This document shows, piece by piece, positions 24,100 through 34,678 of a DNA stretch of 64,000 nt. Both the position numbers and the translations under genes were made by a program. The stretch is taken from positions 122,801 to 186,800 of the forward strand of contig SZWC01001186.1 of the NCBI GenBank assembly GCA_023375785.1. The letters run 5' to 3'. How positions within the stretch are numbered: position 1 is the stretch's first letter; each line of letters opens with the position of its first letter. The notes below the pieces were generated by a model. That model made no database searches, was not told the origin of the DNA, and saw only the letters and a program-made list of their open reading frames with translations. Source of the stretch: Penium margaritaceum. Lineage: Eukaryota; Streptophyta; Zygnematophyceae; Desmidiales; Peniaceae.

Positions 24100-25200
24100 T
24101 CAGAAGGAAATGATGATAGTAGGGAGCAGGGTCAAGACGTGGGGCTGTAGAAGGTAGGGACGCCAAACGCAAGAGGCTAAATCAAAGGGTGTGGGGTTGG
24201 ATTCTCTGATGGGCTGGTGCTGTAGGCAGCTGCAACGGTGGTGATGGGACCAGGGTGACTAAATCATTCAAAGGAGGTAGTGGCACGAGACGCACCACTA
24301 CCACTACCAAAGGAACATTCCCAGTATGCATGCATGGGAGAAGTGATACGAGCATCATTAGGTGGTGAGATGCATTTCAAGGCAGAATACCTAGAGGTTT
24401 CACAGTTCCAAAGCATAACATTGTAGGAAGACGGGGTGGAAGAAGAGGATGATGGTGAAGTCTTACCCTTTCCATGACCACCATTGGAACACTTGTTGTG
24501 GCCTCCACCCTTACCTTTGCCATGCCCCTTGCCCTCCCTTCCTTGTGGAGAACAACGAGGAGGGAAGCGTCAAATAAGATACAGAGGGATGAAGGCAGGT
24601 CGCGGTAACACAACAGCAGTTGTCGTAGTAATAGTAGCACAATGATTTAGTTTCCTTTGAAAATGCAGTGTACAAGCCAGTGAGGTTTTGTAGTGTGAAT
24701 TCCCAAAGGAAACTGATACTCAGTGAGTAATTTTAGAAAAACAGGCTCATGAGCTTGAAGCTTGAGCTCAAAAGCCTATACCTCACAAAAGATGTTGGAG
24801 GGTTTAGAAATGAGGCCGTTGACAATGGAAAGAAGGGCGTAGAGTTGGTTATGTACTGGGGGTCCAAGATGATGTAAAAATTTGATACTTTGAGCGGAGT
24901 AAGCATCGGAAGTGTCGTCAGCACGCATTGTAGGCTGGTTGGATTGGACAATAAGGACACTCTCAGCACCACATCTGATACCAGTTTTGCAATGCCAGAT
25001 GAACACATAGGAATCCACAAGTTCTGCAGTAGTGTAACATACATTGTAAGCATTCTAGGAGTTGATCCTACCAACGAGATCATCTCCCTCCCAGTTATGT
25101 AGGGACTAACAACGCGAGCCGACTCTGAAGCATTAGGAAAAACAGTAGTACAATAGAGGGATTGGGTATTCACCAAGGTAACCGCTTCCGGAAGGGAGCC
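24100..25200 (-). pseudogene. Decayed copia gag (family B)
   Basis: The minus-strand ORF 24733-25176 contains NASESARVV and a downstream series that aligns with NSESARAVRALIRVGPDDL of the gag at 60336-61676, followed by matches to its LSIVNGL and DIFREV segments (LSTASFL, TSFVRY here). A Gly-rich C-terminal region remains around 24470-24560. The coding frame is broken repeatedly. Gag would have formed the virus-like particle shell around the element RNA. Confidence 0.65.
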
Positions 25201-25239
25201 CGGTGGGAGGGATTTTCTGCCTGGACCATCTTAAAAACC

Positions 25240-25262
25240 AAAAAAAAAAAAAAAAAAAAAAA
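25240..25262. repeat. Poly-A tract, 23 nt
   Basis: An uninterrupted run of A inside the decayed gag region. It may be microsatellite growth or the tail of a small retroposed insertion; no flanking target duplication could be established. Confidence 0.8.
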
Positions 25263-25947
25263 GGGATTGGGTATGATTGTACTCCCAGAGCTGCTCATCT
25301 TGAGCCTGAGCAGTTAAGAATCCCTCATGGTAAGAGAATAAGAGACAAGGGGTTAAGTGAGGGGATGCTGTCTCAAAATTACGTGGATGTTGGGGGGCCA
25401 AGAAGAGGGCGTTGGCTGCTACAGTTCCAGCTGCAAATGCTGTTGTGATTGGATCAGAATGAGAAGAAATGGATCCAGAGGTAGATGATGTGGAAGCCGG
25501 GGTGGTAGCAAAGGCACTAAAAATACCAACGATAGAAAAAGCGACAAGCTGAGTGGAGGGAGGGCTGGAGGTGATTCAGGACAGGATTTGGAACATGATC
25601 TTCAAATGTGTTCAGATTTCCTTGTTCTCGACACAAGCATTTTTCAGCTGTGTGCTAGGTGGTGAGCGCTTCTTAATGTGGAGTGCGTTCATGCTGAAGC
25701 TCCACTTTTTGTGCACCATACTGTGCATTGTCAACAAGCATTATGAAGATCTGTCACACTGTAAGAAAACATTTGCAGACTTTCTCCTTGTCCAGTGTGC
25801 GTAAGAGAATGGGAAATGGAAGAGCTGCACTTAGTGTTGCACTGCAAGGCAACCAACACCAACACCCAAAGCCCTCCACACACACGAGCAAAAGGGAGTT
25901 CATGGATAAGGCAGGAGGAAAGTTGCTGACAGAGACCCTCACCCATC

Positions 25948-26058
25948 CTAATGGAAAAGAATGAACAGTGGTAAAAGGGCAGCCATTGCTGACACTGCAT
26001 GCACGGCAACTGTGGATGCAGATGATACAAGGAGACATGCGAATTCTGTGAGAGCAGC

Positions 26059-26126
<68 letters not shown>

Positions 26127-26600
26127 CTGTAACTTTCAAGAAGAGGAAGACGACTTGTGTGGTCAATGAAGCTGATGCAGACAACGTTGCCTGAGCAGTG
26201 CATGCACGGATGGAAGTGACAGCACCAGTAAGAGTTGTGACTATTCTTGCTTCTGCATAGGCAACAGTGTCATCCATAGCGGCAACCTAGGTATCTATAT
26301 TGACAGTAGATGCAACGACAGGCCATGTAGATAAATCTTTGGAGGTGTAAGCCTCAATGGCCTGACTCGTGGCAATGAGGTTGATGCACGAGCACTGTGT
26401 TAAGTTGCTGGGAAGGTAGAGGATAGCAGCACTATAATCCATTGAGACCTCAAGAACAGAGGAGATGTTAGAAGATGAAGACAATGCACACAGTATAGTG
26501 CAAGAATCGGTTCGAGGAGATGCACTTGAAACTTCAGGAGAGAGACGTGCCATAACGGAGTGGATGGAAGGTCCTCCATTCACGCCACTAACTGTAGCTC
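25948..26600 (-). pseudogene. Decayed pre-gag segment of family B (Ala-rich/hydrophobic)
   Basis: Two minus-strand ORFs (26287-26583 and 25948-26277) are one reading frame split by a single TAG near 26287. Together they align with the segment upstream of gag in the family B element at 59394-60164: AIEAYT versus AIDTYT, VASTVNIDT-stop-VAA versus AASAVNVATQVAA, and AALTEFACLLVSS versus AALTGVACFVVTT, ending MAALLPLFILFH versus AAALPPLLSLH. The hydrophobic C-terminal part is expanded by a (GA)30 microsatellite that reads Leu-Ser on this strand. A function is not known. I infer a membrane-seeking N-terminal part of the element's polyprotein or a separate small protein. Confidence 0.6.
26062..26121. 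repeat. (AG)30 microsatellite
   Basis: A perfect 60-nt AG repeat. On the minus strand it lies in the reading frame of the decayed pre-gag segment and encodes alternating Leu and Ser within its hydrophobic stretch. Confidence 0.95.
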
Positions 26601-26899
26601 AAAAACACTATCGGTTAGTCCTAAAGGCAATTGATGGGCAAGCAGGTGTTGGATGAGGCCGGCCACCACACGGCAGACTCGTTGGTGGCACGTCTTGTCA
26701 TATTAGTGAGTTGTGCAATGCCCTTTGGCACCCTCGGTAGTATGTTGAGTCCTCATGCACGTATGCTCTCCCCGGTTATACTCTTCTCTTAAGTAGAAAA
26801 CAGTTCTCCTTTGATGTTGATGCATCCACCGCTCATGCTCCAGATTATCCTTGTGGAGTGTGAGCTTGTTGACAAAGTAGTTTTCCTCCCGGGCATCCA

Positions 26900-27992
26900 T
26901 GGATAATGCAAGAATTAGCTTTGTAGCTGGTGTTGATGCTAGTGTGGCGGGTGAACAACCCCAAGAGCTGTTATAATAGAGTCAATTGCTATGGCTACTA
27001 CTGGTGCTTTTACTATAGTTGGTAATGCCCGTGGCAAAACCAGTAGTATCAACACTATTTGGTTGTATCTACACTAGTTGGATATCGACACTAGTTAGTA
27101 GCATCAACACTAGTTGGCTAGAGCAATGAAAAAACTGATGATAGCATTGTCGCCTTTAAACGCAACAACACTTTGTATGGTTGTTGCCACTGGCGAAGAA
27201 GACAGCCCGTGAAACCCAACCGGCACCGTTAAGATGTGACTGACCACTACTACTGGGTGCTAGAGCTGTCGACATTGACACCAATGCTGATGTCTGCCAC
27301 TGGCTATTCTTGGTTTCTCCAAGTAGTGTGGATGTCATCAGCTGCCACTGGCAATGCAAGCAGTTGCTGCCAAAGACTACCACTTTTGTTGGATTGTGCA
27401 GATGCTGGAGATGCAGACATTGCCGCTACCATGAACGGATGTTGACAGCTATGAAGGAAGGCGACCCCTATTGATGTTGGCGTTGACCGTTGTTGCCTCC
27501 TTGGTGCTCCAACAATAGCTTAGTGATGCTTTTATCACTAGTGGCATAGGAAAGGACTATTTCTTGTCCCCGCTGTGACCTGGAGACTACCACCAGCTTC
27601 TCACTGGTACATTTACTCAGTTGCTGGTGGTAGCTACAATTGCTCCAATAGGGACTTGCAGTCTCTGTTGGTGCTCGTTGCTAGAAACCATTTCCAGCAA
27701 TGGTTTCCAATTGTTCAAGTTGGCTCTCCATGCCCATAAAGGTTGCTGCTGCTAGGTGTTACAACTCTAGACAAACAATGACAACGGCATTTTTCTTTTA
27801 GAACTACAACTACAGCCATGTAGTCTTAGCGTCAGCTCGGAAACATGTCAAAAGGAGAGCCCAAAATGGCTGCCACTAATGTGGAACGGATGTAGTAGTG
27901 TGATGCTTGTGGTGGCTGCAGTGGGTGCCACAAGGAGGACAAGGATTAATGTGGAGAAGTCAACACTTCAATGATTTGTGATGTTTCACTAT
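26900..27992 (-). other. Leader region of the decayed copia element
   Basis: Between the PBS-like site and the pre-gag segment lies sequence with many short repeats such as atcaacactagttgg (26930-27130) and gctgccactgg-like words. It is reminiscent of the GCA/GCT-rich leaders of the younger elements. No ORF of note is present. Confidence 0.45.
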
Positions 27993-28005
27993 TGCTTCGA
28001 TACCA
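27993..28005 (-). promoter_or_regulatory. Primer-binding-site-like motif (initiator tRNA-Met type)
   Basis: The complement reads tggtatcgaagc, two changes from tggtatcagagc, the copia primer-binding site complementary to the 3' end of initiator tRNA-Met and seen intact in elements A1 and A2. It lies just inside the presumed 5' LTR. Confidence 0.5.
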
Positions 28006-28671
28006 GTAGGTAATAGAAACAAACAATCCTAGGTGTATTGAGTAGCTCGTGGACATAAGAAATGTGAGGGATCATAGACTCCATGGATTGGAGAGATGAG
28101 CATCCAACGACTTCAAAAGACACGACAACAATAAGTGAAGCAAATGATAGTGGTTTATCATACCGGTCAATCGAACCACCCATGCGACCTCCTTGCAAGG
28201 GGGATCGCTGCAACCCTGAGGTTGAACCTGACCGGCGAGCAGCATGCCAACAAAGACTTTTTCAAACAGCAGGAAAACCTAAGAGGTAGTCCGTGAGGGA
28301 TCAGCAACCCGAGTACACACAGGCAACAAATCACGATGGCACATCTAAGAAACACATATCCACGTTGACCATAAGTGTATGCGAGTGCATGTCACCACTT
28401 TGACATTCATTGTGCAATCACATTATTTGTAGACATGTCATAGATGATGCAGCTCACAAACTCTATGTGATATTCTAGGTTGGATGTAGAAGAAGCTACT
28501 ATACAAGTAAATCTCTTATGTTCTATTTGAGACACCTCTTGTACGTAATCCACTGTACGACTACTATCTCGACGTCTGAGAGCTCCTTTTGTGTGAAAAA
28601 ACTGTCACCATCATAGATGTGTGTGTGGACAGAGTCAAGGGGTCACTTGCATGTTTACCTGTCCATAACAA
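28006..28671 (-). repeat. Probable 5' LTR of the decayed copia element
   Basis: Starts next to the PBS-like site and shares ordered blocks with 20050-20722, described there. Its length of about 660 bp is close to the 633-636 bp of the family A LTRs. Limits are approximate. Confidence 0.5.
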
Positions 28672-29339
28672 GAGAGAGTTCTGTGATAAGAAGGAGATGA
28701 GACTTGAAACAGCCAATTGGAAGGAAAGGGTTGAACATGAATCATTAGATGCAAATATATAGCGACAAACAAGTTTACTTCTTTGAAAAGGGAAATGTCT
28801 TGTACAATTATGTTTGTAACAATTGCTTTAAATTTTGGGTAGTAAAATTTTACTTGGAGATGGACACAAGTATGTTCTCAAATCTTCTCAATCATCACCA
28901 GGAATTTTTGGAGCCCGTTGATAACTTCATCGGAGAATGATGAAATTATCCACCCATTTGTTTTTGCACGATGGAACAGGTTGTGAGTGAAGGATCACAT
29001 CGGTACAAAAGCATTAATGCACGGAACCTCATAAACGTATATCACGTGTGAAAATTGATCAGAAGCCTGTACATTGTTGTGCATTCCACAACATTCACGA
29101 TTTCTCAAGGCATTAGACGTGATCAACCGTCCGACAACTTCATTGGGCACTAGAGTCGTGTCTGGCAAATTGAGGAGTGGAGACGGTTTTCTAAAGGTTA
29201 GGACAGGGGTGGCACGTTTTAAAAATGGCGAGGAGGACAAGGCCAATCTACCAAAAGATGGACCTTTTGGTGCTTATTTCCTACATACTAAATGTTTGCT
29301 GGATTGAATCATCAACAGCGTGTAACCTGAACCTGACTT
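28672..29339. other. Unassigned spacer between copia relic and LINE relic
   Basis: The short ORF 29074-29307 (77 aa) is the only open stretch of note and has no recognised motif. No repeats were seen. Confidence 0.4.
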
Positions 29340-30418
29340 TCCCAACAGGTGGGTGAGAACCATTTGTCACCCTATCGAGCTCCCACACCACTTGTGCCAT
29401 TCAGTTTACACAATTTGTTACCAACAAGGACCTAACAGTGCACCTTTTATTCATGGTCTTCAACTTCCCCTCGGTATCGTGGAAGCCGACCCAGGTGTTT
29501 AGATATCACCATTCATGGGCTGGTTCCCAGTTCACTAAACAAGAAGCCCTCACTCTCATCCTCATTGCTGATGAACAATTGTTCATTGACCTTCTTGCCA
29601 GGCCTAAATTCCTACCATACCAAATGTCCCTGCCAACACCCCCTTCGCCTAAAGTATACTCATGCGATTCTTGCTCCCCACTCCCTTTGTCTTTCACATG
29701 AACTCAATTGGGAAGAACAATGTTTGAACGGGGCCTTCAACTTGTACTAGCAATGTTGAAGGCCATGTTCAAGCATTGTTCTTCCTAGCTGAGATCAACC
29801 CATGTTGCAAATTCACCCATCTCCCAACCAACCATTGCAACCGTCATGTCATGACTAAAATCTTACTCCGCTCTCTATCAATTGCCCACAAAATGCTCAA
29901 AATGGACCTTGACTAGCAATGGCTCTGTACTTTCTCCCATATCGATGAAACCACCGAACATTGCTTCCTCCCCTGTGATGTGCTTTCAGACCCCACAAAC
30001 CAATGCACCAAATTTTTGATAAAAAACAATTCCTAACCAAGCACCAGAACTGATAGACATCCTCATTACCCCTCTTTAACCTTTGATCTGCATCTGAGCA
30101 TGGGTAGTGCTTTGTTCCACACTCTTCCATTTCATATGGCCCGAAAGCTATAATTAACTGCAACCCTCTCCATTCGCAAAGTTTATCCCTACCTTCCCCC
30201 TTACCATAGAAAGCCATAGATGGCTAATCTACTCTCAATTCACGTCCTGAAGAAACCAAGTTTTCTGTATTTGTCTACACTTCTTCGAGTTTGATTTATT
30301 TGGCCCTGTCGGCATTCTCAACATTCTCATTCTCGATGACTTGCTTTCAATGAAGACGCTCCTCAACCTTTGGTAGAAAAATTCCTCTTTATAATCATTC
30401 CCTGTATAGTACATTCAT

Positions 30419-30964
30419 TTGGGGAGTTGGGTTCAACCTCTGGTCATCTTTTTGTGCCTGTTTAGCCCCCCACCCTCCCCCACCCCCGCCGCCTCCGGTG
30501 GTTATGACCAAGGGGAAACAAATCTTCCCCTATCCCAAAGAAGGAAAGATATCAAGTGTGGGCCTCAAATCATATCAAGTCGATTTGCTTGCCCCATGGG
30601 CCTTTGCAACTTTCCTTGTAAAGCAATAGCTTTACTTCTTGCAAGCATCTTCAGCTTTAACCGTTTTTTTCTAAGTAGCCCAACCTTTGCTGATTCCCTA
30701 CGTAAAAAAGATCCCAAGGGGGCCGGTTTTGATCTGCGGACTTGTCGCGATACTAAGGTTGCCCCCCGCCGCAGTCAATCACGACCAGGTGGGGACGAAC
30801 AAAACATTACACCATTGATAAACAAGGGCTATATGTCTGCAACCCTAGAACGCCTTGGCATCCTCCGACACTTCATCCACTGGATAAAACTACTACATTC
30901 ACATACCCCAACACGGTTCCTCATCAACGGGCATTTCACCTCACCAATTACCACTCGGTCGTAG
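30419..30964 (+). pseudogene. LINE reverse-transcriptase fragment ORF
   Basis: The longest open piece of the LINE relic (181 aa). Its last third is the RT palm/finger region LERLGILRHFIHWIKLLHS and RFLINGHFTSPIT. The first two thirds, Pro-rich and unlike RT, seem to come from an insertion that starts with a GGTTCAACCTC box (see the SINE-like repeat). The ORF ends at 30962-30964, where the RT would continue into its GxRQGCPL box. Confidence 0.6.
30425..30545. repeat. SINE-like repeat, copy 1
   Basis: It shares with 33012-33110 an ordered set of words: ggttcaac(c)tct, tttttgtgc, tagc followed by a C-rich part, ccgcc, then ggtta-gacc and a G run. The ggttcaacctc word resembles a tRNA B box. Weak but repeated evidence for a short dispersed family. 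Confidence 0.3.
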
Positions 30965-33011
30965 GACAAGGCTGTCGAAACACCACTTCTCTTCATCTGT
31001 GCCATGAAACCTACAATGGAATTCTTTTTCTACACCATCCCCACATCCGCAAGAAAAGTGTGGGAGATGCAGAAGACACCAACATCACCCTCTGTTTGCA
31101 ACAAGAAGTCCATGCTGGTGGGAGATGCCCTCGCACCTGCGCTCCATATACAGGCCTTGGCATCAATCACCGCAAAACCCACCTTATCCCCATAGGCACC
31201 CACATACCACTATTGGACCAATCACCCCTCTTGACTCTGTAAGCCCCAATTAGTGTCCTTGGGCACATCTTCCTCCCGACCTTAGATCCATAAAACACGT
31301 GGACTCGGAATATGCGAAGACTCCAAGCGTCCATCGCGTATTAGAAGAAATTCAAAGTCTTCATCCACACCAAAGCGATTGCAATCAATGCCTTCCTTAA
31401 CTCAAAGTTCCTCTACTATAGCTATGTTTGCCTGCCGACACCAATATATCTTCAACAAATAAACTTTTTCTTGCATCACTTCCTCTCCTCTTACTTCCAT
31501 TAGGATTGAACTTGTCGTGACCTTCAGTTATACTCACTGGCATTGGTAGTGACTCCGTCCGCAAGGGGAGGTTCAGGGGTTCAATGGCCTATGGATCCAC
31601 CACTTCCTCGAGCCTGGTGAAGCCCAATGGAAGCACACACTTGTCTTGTCACAACCACTCCCCATAAATGGACACTTTCCCTATCACATTGCGCCATCCT
31701 ACGTCTCAACCTACCCACTCTCGACGAAGATTGGAAGATAGCGTCCAAACAGTTCATCCTCTCACCACGAGAGATACAAACAGCACGACCACTCTTTGAA
31801 TAGCTATCCAAAGAATGTATTGTGTTGAACAAGTTCATCCTCAAAGACAAGAGCCAGCCACTTGCCCTTCATTTTCAAGAGAGATGACTCCTCACCCAGG
31901 GAATCACCCTTGAGGACATCACTGCTTGAATGTTGTCATCTTGGTCTATTGTGCAACGACGGTCTGTTGCGGACATTGTCGGATCCATTCCGGTCTCTTG
32001 GAGATGCACCCTCCCCATATGACCCTCCTTCCTGCTAGCACACCCTCACACCCCATACTTCACCATGAAAGACCTTGTCGACCTACCAATCAATATCATT
32101 TTCACTTCCCCCATTTAACCGTCTCCTCAACTGTCTCCCTTGAAGGGGATACCATTTAGTGTAATCTGTGTGCCCACCCTTGAGCCAGGGCATCTCATGT
32201 TTAGAGTAAGACCGCCATCCCAATCATCATATCCGTAGAGGGACAAATTATTTGCTCACTTGATCGCCCTACAATCCCATCATGTCATTTCTCACAGCGC
32301 CTTCTACCATTAACTCAGGCATACGACCGTCTTCTCTGACGACAGGATCTTCCTCCGTTATATAAGGCAAATTGGAAAGAGAAACTTCCCAACACATATT
32401 TTGATTGGCGTTCCATGCACACAAAACACTACTTGCCCTTGGATCTTTGAGCATGAGATTTCCAAACAAAAATTGTTTTCCAACCCATTCCAGTCACCCG
32501 ACGCACCCGCTTCCATTAAAACAGGTTGAGTGCATGCCCATTTTGTGAAGAGGAAGGAACGATTAAACATCGCGTCTCATTTTGTGTGCCAACTACAACC
32601 AATACTAGCCCGGACCCCAAAGATGCTAGTCTTCACCAGCATCCTTCCACACATCCCTCCCACTACCCCGGCGTTACTCCTTGGCCATACCAAGCCTAAA
32701 GCATTCAACGTTGCTTGGACTATCTTCCGAGCTACCCTATTCCATCTTATCAGGGAAGACTGATGGACGACCCCGAATTCCTCTCCAGCAGCCAAAGAAA
32801 TTTCAAAATTTAGCATGGCCTTCCAAATAAGAATATGTCCTGTATCCGACCTCCTCTTTAGAGTAAATCCAAAAAGCTCACGAGCAAAACTCAAATCCGT
32901 GGCTTTCATCTCCGAATACATAATCCATAATGAATAATTTCACATATACCCCATATCCTGCTTCAATACGTGGTGGAAACACTCCAACCTCTACCCTCCA
33001 CCCTTTAGCGA

Positions 33012-33110
33012 AGACGTGGGGTCCAGGTTCAACTCTTCGGAGGTTTTTGTGCTAAGGTAGCACCTCCGCCTTAGTTGGTTACGACCGGGGGTAAAAAAGG
33101 ATAAATTGAT
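33012..33110. repeat. SINE-like repeat, copy 2, with a hairpin
   Basis: Same word order as 30425-30545. It contains a strong stem: gtgct-aaggt-agcac inside an outer ggagg...cctcc pairing (about 33033-33063). No A box or poly-A tail is clear. Confidence 0.3.
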
Positions 33111-34300
33111 CAGATAATCCTAGTTTTCGCTCTATCCTACTGTGATGTGTCTGTTCCAGGCAGATGTCTAAGTTTTGAACCTATCTGATTCCTATCTTAT
33201 CGGATGCTCAATCCTGATAGCGGTGGTCGCAGAAGTAAGCTGACCTGAACGGCTGAATTCTTGACTTACCGCCCAGGCCATTTTGGCCGTCATTTATTCG
33301 AAAAAAGTTTGCCATGCTTGCTTGGGATTCACTGACGCGCTAGCCTTCACACTTTCATGACGGTTCGAACGCAGGTCCTGTTCTGTTATCCGTAATTAGT
33401 TGGGTTCTGCCGAAGTGGACCTGACTGAAACATCTACAATTAGTGCCCTTTAAAAACTTGACGTTTGGCCGGCGTACCATGTAGGTCTCTCACGTCAGGT
33501 CAGAGTTTGGCGCTTATGAGATTCGCCGGCGGAGTTTGCCATGCGCTATTTCTGGGCGTCACATAATATTTAACCTATTTTTCGGAACAGTCGCTCGCCT
33601 TGTACACCTGTCGTCATCGTCGCAGAAGGTCGTGGCGACTGGTCAGGTCATCGCCTCGGACAAGTTTGCCCGGTAAAAAAAACATTTACATCGTCAGGCT
33701 CATCCCCAAATGCTGTGCAGAGTACATCTCTCCCGTGCCAGCGTGGTTCACGTGAGCAAGCTCCGTCTGGTTGCCCTGGAAAGCGTCGTGCGCGCCCAAT
33801 GGGGCTGCAGCCCCTCTCCACTGATGTTGCCGCAGCGGCCGAGAGCAAACCAATGGGAAGGCCGCTGGTCTGGCCTGGGTCCAGCTTTGCTGCGGCAGCT
33901 GCTGGGCTGCATCGTCGTCCGCCTGCGTGCGTTGGCGAGGTGCCCCATGGGGAGGCATGCACATGCCATGCCGCATCAGCCGAAGCAGTCTCGTTTTGTG
34001 GTACTTTGAGATACACGAGAGAATAAGACCATAAAAGACCAGGGTGTCGTAGCATGGCCACAAAGGGGATGCAAGACCCTTGGGCGTGATACCTGGGATG
34101 ACACGCATGGCAGCATCTTCACTGAAGTCGGAAGCAAAAGTGCCCCCATATCCAACATTCGGGACCAAAGCTGGCGAGACGGAATCCGAAGCCCATATCG
34201 GAAACTCGTCGCAAACCATCACGTTGAGTGCTGTTTTCGGCCACACTGAGCCGAACAACTTGAGCAAGACCCCAGATTTTGACCAGACCACAATGTGAAA
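33111..34300. other. Intergenic DNA upstream of NAGK
   Basis: No gene of its own is recognised. Open frames on both strands (for example 33715-34026, and the long minus-strand ORF that starts inside NAGK) have no domain. Composition becomes GC-rich towards the gene. The stretch probably contains the NAGK promoter, but I see no clear TATA box. Confidence 0.4.
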
Positions 34301-34678
34301 TTGCATTGTAAATTTCAAACCAACAACACAGCACGGCAGGCCAGCAACAGGTTGCGGCAACAGTAGGGCTGGTTTGGCCGAAACGTCGCAGCAGCGCCGC
34401 TTCACACCACCACCACCACATCTGTCCCCTCTCACCAAATGCACTTCTGTCACTCTTCTCGAATGCTCACTGCAAATTGCACCTCGGGACGACATCCACG
34501 AGGTGCGAATCTGTCTCACCCGACTTGCGCTGTGCGTTGGTGTTCGTCGGAATCCGCCTCCCGCTTCTTGGCCTTCTCTGCTCTCACTGAACAGCTGCCG
34601 CGTTGACCAACGCACGGCCCGCGGAGCACCCTGCAAAAAGCCAAACCGCCTGTCTTCCTCTTCTGCCCGCCAGCCGCC

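Larger units (their letters stand above)
20050..28671 (-). mobile_element. Heavily decayed Ty1/copia element (family B)
   Basis: Read on the minus strand, the order is 5' LTR (about 28006-28671), a PBS-like tggtatcgaagc (reverse complement near 27993-28005), a leader, an Ala-rich pre-gag segment (about 25950-26600), gag (about 24100-25200), protease (about 23700-23760), integrase (about 22640-23300), reverse transcriptase (about 21370-21800) and 3' LTR (about 20050-20722). The LTR pairing rests on shared blocks in the same order (tatcataccggt, gagacacctc, a gtcaagaggtcac-like block), so its limits are approximate. Protein similarity to the element at 59394-64000 places both in one family. Stops and shifts are everywhere. 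This is much the oldest copia copy in the window. Confidence 0.75.
29340..32930 (+). mobile_element. Decayed LINE-type (non-LTR) retrotransposon
   Basis: Plus-strand fragments follow LINE order. An RT core is at about 30800-31090, starting GYMSATLERLGILRHFIHW, then THTRFLINGHF-like sequence, a broken VRQGCPLAPLLF box, and AEDT at 31069-31080 where FADD is expected. A post-RT segment follows (about 31350-31620, AINAFLNSKFLYYSYVCLP), then GGSGVQW near 31570. A zf-RVT-type zinc motif CPFCEEEGTIKHRVSFC lies at 32535-32585. The part before the RT (29340-30420) keeps no endonuclease signature that I can vouch for. It is split by stops and shifts throughout, and no poly-A tail or target duplication was found. 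Confidence 0.72.

Noticed and set aside
30419-30660. Signal-peptide-like start MGSWVQPLVIFLCLFS
   Set aside because: The ORF is a chimera of a Pro-rich insert and LINE reverse transcriptase, so the apparent hydrophobic start is chance.
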